This document shows positions 45,159 through 51,622 of a DNA stretch of 51,622 nucleotides, piece after piece. The stretch's first letter is position 1. Each line of letters begins with the position of its first letter. The notes beneath the pieces were generated by a model, which was not told where the DNA came from, searched no databases, and saw only the letters and a program-made list of their open reading frames with translations. Made by a program: the position numbers and the translations under genes. The stretch lies in contig CACORJ010000009.1 of the NCBI GenBank assembly GCA_902629575.1, positions 1 through 51,622 of the forward strand, in the 5' to 3' direction. This DNA is from an uncultured Pelagibacteraceae bacterium. GTDB taxonomy: Bacteria; Pseudomonadota; Alphaproteobacteria; Pelagibacterales; Pelagibacteraceae.

Positions 45159-45800
45159 CTATAAATTTTCAAAAATCAAATTATTATCATTTTTATATTT
45201 TTTGAATTCAGCTTTTGTTTTAATTGTGTAAAAATATTTTTTTATTTTTAACTTTTGAATACTCTTATTTCTAATAAAAGATTTATCTAATATTAAGTAT
45301 TTAATATAATTATTTTTTGATTTATTAGTAATTGTTTTTATTTTTGATCGAGTCGCAAAAGATAACCCAACATTAATATTTCTTTTTATTTTTAATAAGT
45401 TGTAAATGTTTTCATGTTTAAATGAAATAAAAACACAATTATTAAATTTTGATGTTTCTTTCAAAAGCTTTTTTAAATGAGATTTTGAAAGATATGGCTT
45501 AATTTCAATAAAAATAAAAAATTTATTTTTCGAGGTATTTAATAAATCTTTAAGGAGAGGTATTGGTCTTTTTGTTTTGGCACAAACTTTTTTTATCTGC
45601 AAATAACTTAAGTTTTTAATACTCTTATTTTTATTAAAGATCCTGCTTAAAGTAAAATCATGATAACAAATAAATTTTCCATCTTTCGTTATATGAATAT
45701 CTGTTTCGACGCCGTGTCCTCTTTTAAAAGATTGTTTAAAAGATGATAAAAGATTTTCTTTATATTTTTTACTTACAATTCCTCTATGAATTATATGCAT
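45159..45800 (-). CDS. Glycerophosphodiester phosphodiesterase-like protein (GDPD/UgpQ type)
   Basis: A 213-residue TIM-barrel protein. Catalytic His5 and Arg6 (IIHRG), acidic residues in GVETD (Glu and Asp) and His in ICYHDFTL match the GDPD active site. It would cut glycerophosphocholine or related diesters to glycerol-3-phosphate and choline. No signal peptide is seen, so it acts in the cytoplasm. Last gene of the operon starting at the DMT transporter, which fits supply of choline to betaine metabolism. Confidence 0.82.
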   Translation of the reverse strand: MHIIHRGIVSKKYKENLLSSFKQSFKRGHGVETDIHITKDGKFICYHDFTLSRIFNKNKSIKNLSYLQIKKVCAKTKRPIPLLKDLLNTSKNKFFIFIEIKPYLSKSHLKKLLKETSKFNNCVFISFKHENIYNLLKIKRNINVGLSFATRSKIKTITNKSKNNYIKYLILDKSFIRNKSIQKLKIKKYFYTIKTKAEFKKYKNDNNLIFENL

Positions 45801-45801
45801 G

Positions 45802-46179
45802 CTAATTTTTTAATAGAGTAAATGCACTAATTTTATTACCATCTAGATCTCTAAGATAACAGTAATAATCGCCATGTCTTACACCTGGAGCTCCTTCGTC
45901 TTTTCCACCTAATTTTATTCCAATTTCATAAAATTTGTTAACAGCTTGCTTTGAATTAACTAAAAAAGATATTTGAGATCCGTTTCCGAAAGTTGCAATT
46001 CTTTTATTGACCGGATTAGTGACATAAAATTCAATACTTTTTGGTTTATCGACTGGTGAGTAACCAGCATATTTTTGATTTGTCACTGCTCTTTTCAAAT
46101 CAATTGTCTGCAAAAGTTTATCGTAAAAATTAATAGCGCTGTTCAAACTATTAGTTCCTACCATTACAAATCCAATCAT
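45802..46179 (-). CDS. VOC/glyoxalase-fold protein
   Basis: A 125-residue single-VOC-pair protein. It begins MIGFVMVGTNSLNSAINFY, the first strand-helix unit, and ends with DYYCYLRDLDGNKISAFTLL, a typical VOC end. The central HGDYYC could carry a metal ligand. A reaction cannot be predicted. Adjacent gaps of one and three bases show that it belongs to the ALDH-GDPD operon. Confidence 0.78.
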   Translation of the reverse strand: MIGFVMVGTNSLNSAINFYDKLLQTIDLKRAVTNQKYAGYSPVDKPKSIEFYVTNPVNKRIATFGNGSQISFLVNSKQAVNKFYEIGIKLGGKDEGAPGVRHGDYYCYLRDLDGNKISAFTLLKN

Positions 46180-46182
46180 GAA

Positions 46183-47613
46183 TTATTTCCAACCAGTAAC
46201 TGTTTTTACCTCTAAATATTCTTCTAAGCCCCAAACTCCACCCTCTCGACCATTTCCAGATTGTCTATAGCCACCAAAGGGAGTTCCAGCGTCAGCTGTA
46301 TTGCCATTAATGTAAACACATCCCGATCTTAATCTTTTTGCTACTCTATGTGCTTTTTCTTTGTCCTCAGTTTGTAGATAATTTCCTAATCCATAATATG
46401 TATCATTTACAATTTTTATTGCCTCATCTTCAGTTTCAAAAGGGATAATAGATAAAACAGGACCAAAAATTTCTTCTTTTGCAATTCTCATGTTATTTGT
46501 AACATCTGTAAAAATTGTAGGTTTAATAAAATATCCTTTATTTAATCCATGTGGTAACTCTGGACCTCCAGCAGCTAAAGTTGCACCTTCTGAAATCCCA
46601 CTCTCAATTAAATTTATAATTTTATCATACTGAGTTTTTGAAATTACCGGTCCAATGTGATCTCCCTTTTTAGAAGCTTGATCAACACTGATTTTGTTTG
46701 CTTCATCTACAGCCTCTTCTACCGCTCTTTGATAAATAGATTTTTCTACTAGCATTCTAGTTGGCGCGTCACATGATTGGCCAGAATTACTCATCACATT
46801 TCTTATTCCATCTCTAACTGCATTTTTATAACTATCAGCAAAAACTATATTTCCACCTTTACCTCCAAGTTCTAGACAAACTCTTTTTATGGTTTCAGCT
46901 GCATTTTTTGATATTAATCGTCCAGCTCTTGTAGAACCGGTAAAAGAAACCATATCAATATCAGGATGGCTTGAGATTTGAGTTCCAACACTAGCACCAT
47001 CTCCATTAACTAAATTAAACACACCTTTTGGAAAACCGACTTCATCAATCATTTCAGCGAATAACATTCCTGATAAAGGAGCTATTTCAGATGGTTTTAA
47101 AATCATTGTGCACCCAGTTGCAAATGCGGGGATTACTTTTAGAGCTATTTGATTAATAGGCCAGTTCCATGGAGTTATTAAACCACAAACACCAATTGGT
47201 TCATAGTAGATATGATTGTTTGATTTTTTATCAAAGTGTTCATCAAATTCGAATTCTTTTAATCTAATTATAAAATCTTCCAAGTGAGCTTGTCCTGATG
47301 CAGTTTGCACATCTGTAGCCCAATCTATAGGTGCTCCCATTTCTAGAGAAATAGCTTTAGCCATCTCAATAAACCTTTTTTTGTAAATAACTAATAATTT
47401 TTTAAGTAAATCTAATCTTTCTTTTTTGCTAGTATCTTTGAAGCTCTCGAATGCGTTTTTTGCAGCTTTTACAGCGTTATCAGTATCTTCTTTTGAACCT
47501 AATGAAATAATTGCACAAGTATCCTCATTACATGGATTAATAACTTCGAAGTCATTTTTTTTAACAGGATTAACCCATTGACCATTTATATAAAATTTTC
47601 TCTTATCTAACAT
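46183..47613 (-). CDS. Aldehyde dehydrogenase, betaine-aldehyde-dehydrogenase-like
   Basis: A 476-residue enzyme. Nucleophile Cys in NSGQSCDAPT, general base Glu in LELGGKGG, and the WNWPINQIALK proton-relay segment are all visible. The Cys-Asp-Ala combination and the operon with GDPD, and the GMC oxidase 10 kb away, suggest a trimethylaminoaldehyde (betaine aldehyde or 4-trimethylaminobutyraldehyde) as substrate, but this is inferred from context. Confidence 0.9.
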   Translation of the reverse strand: MLDKRKFYINGQWVNPVKKNDFEVINPCNEDTCAIISLGSKEDTDNAVKAAKNAFESFKDTSKKERLDLLKKLLVIYKKRFIEMAKAISLEMGAPIDWATDVQTASGQAHLEDFIIRLKEFEFDEHFDKKSNNHIYYEPIGVCGLITPWNWPINQIALKVIPAFATGCTMILKPSEIAPLSGMLFAEMIDEVGFPKGVFNLVNGDGASVGTQISSHPDIDMVSFTGSTRAGRLISKNAAETIKRVCLELGGKGGNIVFADSYKNAVRDGIRNVMSNSGQSCDAPTRMLVEKSIYQRAVEEAVDEANKISVDQASKKGDHIGPVISKTQYDKIINLIESGISEGATLAAGGPELPHGLNKGYFIKPTIFTDVTNNMRIAKEEIFGPVLSIIPFETEDEAIKIVNDTYYGLGNYLQTEDKEKAHRVAKRLRSGCVYINGNTADAGTPFGGYRQSGNGREGGVWGLEEYLEVKTVTGWK

Positions 47614-47634
47614 TTTTTAATCTTAACATATTTA

Positions 47635-48576
47635 TTATATTTCATATCCTTTTTCTTCTGGTTCGTTATCAACCAATTCATCTGGAAAACCATCCGCTCT
47701 AAAATTAATATTGTTTAAATCTTCCATTCTTTTTACGATCATAGAAGACCACGCTCTTGACCCATATTTTTTTTTTCCATCTTTAAATATTTCAACTATT
47801 CTTGGAGATATTTCTAATGGAGCATTTAATTTTTTAGCTAAATCATCAAATAGTCCTGTGTCTTTTAAAACTAAATCCATAGTAAAGTTAATATTATAAG
47901 ATCCATTTAAGATTACCTGACTTTCTGTCTCGTGAACAAATGAGTTTCCAGATGAAGCAGCAATTCCTTTAAATGTTTTTTCAAGATTTAAATTAGATTT
48001 TTTAGCAACTGTCCAAGCCTCTCCTAAAGCCACTAAATGTACTGAGGCTAAATAATTTGTAATTACCTTAAGAGTACTTGCCGTACCTAACTCACCAGTA
48101 TGTAAAACTTTCCTTCCCATCACTCTTAAAACAGGTAAAATTTTTTCAAATGCTTTTCTTTTTCCACCTACAAAAATTGCAATATTTCCTGTTGCAGCTC
48201 TATGACAACCACCACTTACTGGACCATCTAATGGGATAGCTTTTTTTGCAATTACTTTTTCTCCAATTCTCTTTACTTCTGCTTCATCAGTTGTACTCAT
48301 TTCAAGCCATATCTTATTTTCAGAAAGACCTTCAAGCACTCCATCCTGAGCTTCCATAACTTCCGCACTTACTTTTAAAGATGGTAGAGAAGTGATTATA
48401 AGATCGACTTGTTTTGCAAGTTCTTTTCCAGAGTTTGCAACTTTTGCACCTAATTTCTTAAATTGTTCTGTTAATTCTTGGTCTACATCCCTTACAGTTA
48501 AATTAAATCCATTTCTTAACAAACTTCCTGCAAGTTTAGATCCTACATTTCCCAAACCAATAAAACCTATCTTCAT
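47635..48576 (-). CDS. Beta-hydroxyacid dehydrogenase (3-hydroxyisobutyrate dehydrogenase-like)
   Basis: A 313-residue NAD(P)-dependent enzyme. The Rossmann motif GFIGLGNVGSKLAGSLL is at the start. Then DGPVSGGCHRAATGN (substrate loop) and the catalytic Lys in LKVITNYLA, ending with a C-terminal helical domain. Substrates of the family include 3-hydroxyisobutyrate, tartronate semialdehyde and related compounds. It shares the operon with a transporter and the ALDH. Confidence 0.88.
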   Translation of the reverse strand: MKIGFIGLGNVGSKLAGSLLRNGFNLTVRDVDQELTEQFKKLGAKVANSGKELAKQVDLIITSLPSLKVSAEVMEAQDGVLEGLSENKIWLEMSTTDEAEVKRIGEKVIAKKAIPLDGPVSGGCHRAATGNIAIFVGGKRKAFEKILPVLRVMGRKVLHTGELGTASTLKVITNYLASVHLVALGEAWTVAKKSNLNLEKTFKGIAASSGNSFVHETESQVILNGSYNINFTMDLVLKDTGLFDDLAKKLNAPLEISPRIVEIFKDGKKKYGSRAWSSMIVKRMEDLNNINFRADGFPDELVDNEPEEKGYEI

Positions 48577-49445
48577 TATTTTACCTCTTCTTTTTTATTT
48601 TTTGTAAAAATTATTAGTATCACACCAATTATTATTATTGCTCCACCAATAAATAGTTCTTGAGTTGGTTCTTCATCTAAAAGAAAAACCGCAGCTAATA
48701 ATCCAGTTGGAGGAATTCCCATAGTTACAATTGGTAGAACTTTATAAATTGGATTATTTTTTATGACATAATAGAAGCAACCATATGTAATTGGTTGCAT
48801 TATAAAACCGATGTATATTGCAATTATCCAATGATTAATTTTAGCGTTAGCTAAATAATTTATAGTATTTCCATCAATGAGTGCTGATAATAATATTAAT
48901 ATTGGACCAGAAAATAATGCCATCCAAGCTACTAATGCTAAAGGATTAATTTCTTTACTCAAGGGTTTTACTAATACTTGTCCGAGTGCCCATATCGCAG
49001 AACCTAGTATCGTCAATCCAATTCCTATAATTTTTCCATTTAAATTTGGTGAGCCAATTAAAACATAAACACCAATAAACGCTATACTAATACCAATTAA
49101 AGATCTAACTGTTGGTTTTTCTTTAAGCATAAAGTAAGCAAAGATAACTCCAAAAGGCACCTCTGTTTGAACTAATAAAACTGCAGCAGATGCATCAATC
49201 AAATTTAATCCTGAGTAAGTAATACTATACTGCAAAGTATTGGCTATTAAAGAAGCTATAAATATTTTTAATAAGTACCCTTTAGGTATTGGAAACCACC
49301 AAATTAAAATAGAAGCGGCAAAAATAAATCTCAAGCCCATCAAAAGAATAGGGGGAAAAGACTCAAACGCTGGTTTGGCAATTACAAAACCAAAACCTAA
49401 AAATATTGGTACTAAAGATGCAACAAAAATGTCTTTTATATTCAC
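48576..49445 (-). CDS. EamA-family (DMT superfamily) transporter
   Basis: A 289-residue inner-membrane protein with about ten helices, starting from GTG at 49445 (MNIKDIF). EamA halves end with YFMLKEKPTVRSLIG and FLLDEEPTQELFIG. First gene of the five-gene minus-strand unit, overlapping the dehydrogenase by TAATG. It may move a substrate or product of the ALDH pathway. Confidence 0.88.
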   Translation of the reverse strand: MNIKDIFVASLVPIFLGFGFVIAKPAFESFPPILLMGLRFIFAASILIWWFPIPKGYLLKIFIASLIANTLQYSITYSGLNLIDASAAVLLVQTEVPFGVIFAYFMLKEKPTVRSLIGISIAFIGVYVLIGSPNLNGKIIGIGLTILGSAIWALGQVLVKPLSKEINPLALVAWMALFSGPILILLSALIDGNTINYLANAKINHWIIAIYIGFIMQPITYGCFYYVIKNNPIYKVLPIVTMGIPPTGLLAAVFLLDEEPTQELFIGGAIIIIGVILIIFTKNKKEEVK

Positions 49446-49504
49446 GTATACGTTTTATTAATAATGATAATTAAAGAACTTATGATATATTCACTTTTTA
49501 AAAT

Positions 49505-50248
49505 ATGAATTCAACAAAAATAGATCCAAAGTTTATCGAAAAATCTAACCCTAGAATAGGGCTAATCGCTTTAGCAACTGACTTTAGAATAGAAAAAGAT
49601 TTTATTAGTGTCATCAAAGATCAAGACATAGATTTTTTTGTAAACAGAATTCATTGCTATTTTCCTTTAACCAGTGAAAATTTAATAAAAATGTCTAGCA
49701 CAATTACTGAGACGTCAAAGGATATTTTGCCAAATGAAAAATTAGACTGTGTAGTTTATGGCTGTACCTCAGGAACAATTGCTGCTGGGTATGATGAAAT
49801 AAAAAAAAAAATTAATTTAGCAAAACCAGAGGCAAAAGTTACTACACCCAGCACGGCAGCTATAAATGCTTTAAAAAAAATGAACATTAGTAAATTAGCG
49901 ATATTCACTCCTTATTCAAAAACTCTAAATGATGATGTAATTGAATATTTCGAAAATGAAAATTTTGAGGTTACGGCAAATTCTTACTATGATATTTCAA
50001 ATGATTTAGAAATTGGCAAAGTAGATGAAAATTATTTATATGAAACTTTATCAAAAATGGATCTTGGTAATGCAGATGCACTTTTTATTTCTTGCACAGC
50101 TCTTCCTGCTTTATCAATAATTGAAAAATTAGAAAAAAAATTAAACAAATTAGTCTTTTCAAGTAATCAAGTTTTAATATGGGATACGTTACAATCATTA
50201 GGAAAAAATGATCCTATAAATGGATTTGGAAAATTATTTAGAAATTAG
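49505..50248 (+). CDS. Asp/Glu racemase-superfamily protein, EutA-like (ectoine utilisation)
   Basis: A 247-residue protein with two cysteines in the paired active-site positions: VVYGCTSGT and FISCTALPA. The fold fits arylmalonate decarboxylase, maleate isomerase and EutA. The next gene is a DoeA/EutD-like M24 hydrolase 4 bases away. That pairing, as I remember it from ectoine degradation operons, supports the EutA call. Confidence 0.76.
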   Translation: MNSTKIDPKFIEKSNPRIGLIALATDFRIEKDFISVIKDQDIDFFVNRIHCYFPLTSENLIKMSSTITETSKDILPNEKLDCVVYGCTSGTIAAGYDEIKKKINLAKPEAKVTTPSTAAINALKKMNISKLAIFTPYSKTLNDDVIEYFENENFEVTANSYYDISNDLEIGKVDENYLYETLSKMDLGNADALFISCTALPALSIIEKLEKKLNKLVFSSNQVLIWDTLQSLGKNDPINGFGKLFRN

Positions 50249-50252
50249 TCTG

Positions 50253-51422
50253 ATGAATTTCACAAAAGATGAATACAAAAATAGATTAAAAAAAGTTCAA
50301 AAAATGATGCAAGAACGAGGAATCGATCTTTTAATATCTCATGACACAAACAATATGAATTATCTTACGGGTTACGATGCTTGGTCTTTTTATTACGCTC
50401 AATGTGCCATAATACATGTTAATGCTGACGAACCATTATGTTTCGTAAGAGCACAAGATGCTGGTGGAGCTTTTATAAAATGCTATTTGAAAAAAGAGAA
50501 CATTATTGTGTATGATGAAAACTTTATTCATAAGTGGCCAAAACATCCATATGATTATTTGGTAGAAATAATTAAAGAGAGAAAATGGGACAATCTTTCA
50601 ATTGGTTTAGAAATGGATGCCCATTATTTTACAGCATTTTGTTACGAAAAAATTAAACAAGGACTACCTAATGCGAAGATAAAAGATTCTGATAGACTCG
50701 TAAATTGGGCAAGATTAATTAAATCAGAAGCAGAAATAAATTATATGAGAGCTGCAGCCCAAATTTCTCAAAAGGGAATGAAAACAGCAATTGAAGTAAT
50801 TAATCCAGGGGTAAGACAATGCGATGCTGTAGGAGAAATTCAAAAATCGTTATTTTATGGAACAAAAGAATTTGGAGGTGAATATTCAAGTATAGCTACT
50901 TTACTTCCAACAGGTGCTGGGACTGCAGCATCACATTTAACCGCTACGCAAGATAAGTTTGTAGACGGGGAGGCAACTATTATTGAGTTATCGGGAGTTT
51001 ACAAAAGATACCATGCTCCCATGGCAAGGACAGTGCTACTTGGAAAACCTGATAATTTAAAAATTGAAACTATGAAAAAAACAAATGAAGCCCTTCAGGC
51101 AGGAATAGATGCCACAAAATCTGGAAATACAGCTGATGATGTTGCCCAAGCTTTTTGGAAGGTCCTAGATAAATACGGAATAGAGAAAAGTTCAAGAACT
51201 GGTTATTCAATTGGCATAGGATATCCTCCTGACTGGGGTGAACATACTTTAAATATTTATAAAGGAGACATGACTGTATTAAAACCAAATGTATGTTTTC
51301 ATATGATTGCGGTTATGCAATTTGGAAACTGGGGTGTTGAGGTCTCTGAAGCAATTCGTGTGACAGAAAATGGCGCTGAACTTTTTTGTAATTTTCCAAA
51401 AGAACTTCACGTCAAAAGCTAA
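50253..51422 (+). CDS. M24-family hydrolase, ectoine hydrolase (DoeA/EutD)-like
   Basis: A 389-residue pita-bread-fold protein from the ATG at 50253 (MNFTKDEYKNRLKK); the frame continues upstream to 50220 but that overlaps eutA-like codons. N-terminal domain LISHDTNNMNYLTGYDAWSFYYAQC, then LARLIKSEAEINYMRAAA and C-terminal IGIGYPPDWGEHTLNIYKGD. Relatives such as creatinase, Xaa-Pro peptidase and ectoine hydrolase share this fold; the Tyr-Asp-Ala-Trp-Ser-Phe-Tyr stretch favours DoeA, which opens the ectoine ring to N-acetyl-diaminobutyrate. Confidence 0.78.
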   Translation: MNFTKDEYKNRLKKVQKMMQERGIDLLISHDTNNMNYLTGYDAWSFYYAQCAIIHVNADEPLCFVRAQDAGGAFIKCYLKKENIIVYDENFIHKWPKHPYDYLVEIIKERKWDNLSIGLEMDAHYFTAFCYEKIKQGLPNAKIKDSDRLVNWARLIKSEAEINYMRAAAQISQKGMKTAIEVINPGVRQCDAVGEIQKSLFYGTKEFGGEYSSIATLLPTGAGTAASHLTATQDKFVDGEATIIELSGVYKRYHAPMARTVLLGKPDNLKIETMKKTNEALQAGIDATKSGNTADDVAQAFWKVLDKYGIEKSSRTGYSIGIGYPPDWGEHTLNIYKGDMTVLKPNVCFHMIAVMQFGNWGVEVSEAIRVTENGAELFCNFPKELHVKS

Positions 51423-51474
51423 TTATTAATGGTTGATATTTATTCACACAAATGTTTTAAAGTTATCTAAAATT

Positions 51475-51622
51475 ATGGCCTTAAAAAAAGATTTCGTTAA
51501 GTTTGACAAAGTTGACAAAAGCTATGATGGGAAAATCTTAGTGGTCAAGGATCTTCAACTCGATATTGAGGAAGGAGAGTTTGTTACAATGTTAGGACCC
51601 TCTGGTTCTGGGAAGACAACAT
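51475..51622 (+). CDS. ABC transporter ATP-binding protein, N-terminal fragment (cut by window end)
   Basis: The first 49 codons of an ATPase: [20 protein letters not shown], then [18 protein letters not shown] with a complete Walker A. The sequence looks like the polyamine/opine-type PotA subunits. It starts 52 bases after the DoeA-like stop, so it could be the uptake system for ectoine or a related solute. The rest is outside the window. Confidence 0.85.
   Translation, partial: MALKKDFVKFDKVDKSYDGKILVVKDLQLDIEEGEFVTMLGPSGSGKTT

Overview
The window looks like a piece of a SAR11-type (Pelagibacterales, Alphaproteobacteria) chromosome. The evidence is a low GC content with abundant A/T tracts, almost no intergenic DNA (many ATGA, TAATG or 1-4 nt junctions, and convergent genes that touch or overlap), a blue-tuned proteorhodopsin followed by a ferredoxin and a ferredoxin reductase, and many genes for using small methylated or zwitterionic osmolytes. 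I see no rRNA, tRNA, insertion sequence, prophage or CRISPR array, and no gene-free stretch above about 225 bases.

Layout. 1-2816: proteorhodopsin, its terminator, then ferredoxin, ferredoxin-NADP reductase and glutathione S-transferase. 2817-8277: a possible tiny membrane peptide, a DksA-type regulator, and a four-gene surface-polysaccharide set (two glycosyltransferases, an alginate-lyase-like protein, a second exported lyase-like protein). 8279-9929: a umuDC operon with a well-formed promoter and an alphaproteobacterial SOS box. 10032-10826: a well-folded candidate leader RNA before a cupin gene, then a GFA/CENP-V-type protein. 10832-25207: mostly core genes (GLYK-like kinase, TolC, recA, alaS, icd, psd, pssA, GT8-like, rlmE, a guaB without CBS domains, a TPR protein, guaA, panB).

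25225-33596 holds a six-gene minus-strand catabolic operon (flavin monooxygenase, ThDP enzyme, methyltransferase, AA_synth/DUF1185 protein, hydrolase, aldehyde dehydrogenase), preceded by an Fe(II)/2OG oxygenase and a DMT exporter. 33660-34646 is an arginase-family ureohydrolase.

34657-49445 is the most interesting block. Carnitine 3-dehydrogenase, a BKACE-type dehydrocarnitine cleavage enzyme and a betainyl-CoA-type thioesterase together form a carnitine-to-glycine-betaine route. A gamma-butyrobetaine-hydroxylase/TmpA-like oxygenase and a ProXWV-type ABC importer feed it. A choline-dehydrogenase-like GMC enzyme, a GDPD phosphodiesterase and a betaine-aldehyde-dehydrogenase-like enzyme could add choline. 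Inside the thioesterase operon sit a TauD-type oxygenase and an HD-domain protein that keeps the iron ligands of the phosphonate oxygenases PhnZ/TmpB. I infer an undescribed oxidative pathway for a quaternary-ammonium or phosphonate compound that ends in glycine betaine.

49505-51622 starts an ectoine-degradation-like module (EutA-like and DoeA/EutD-like proteins) followed by the first codons of an ABC importer ATPase, cut by the window edge. All functions are read from motifs and remembered family features; no database search was run.
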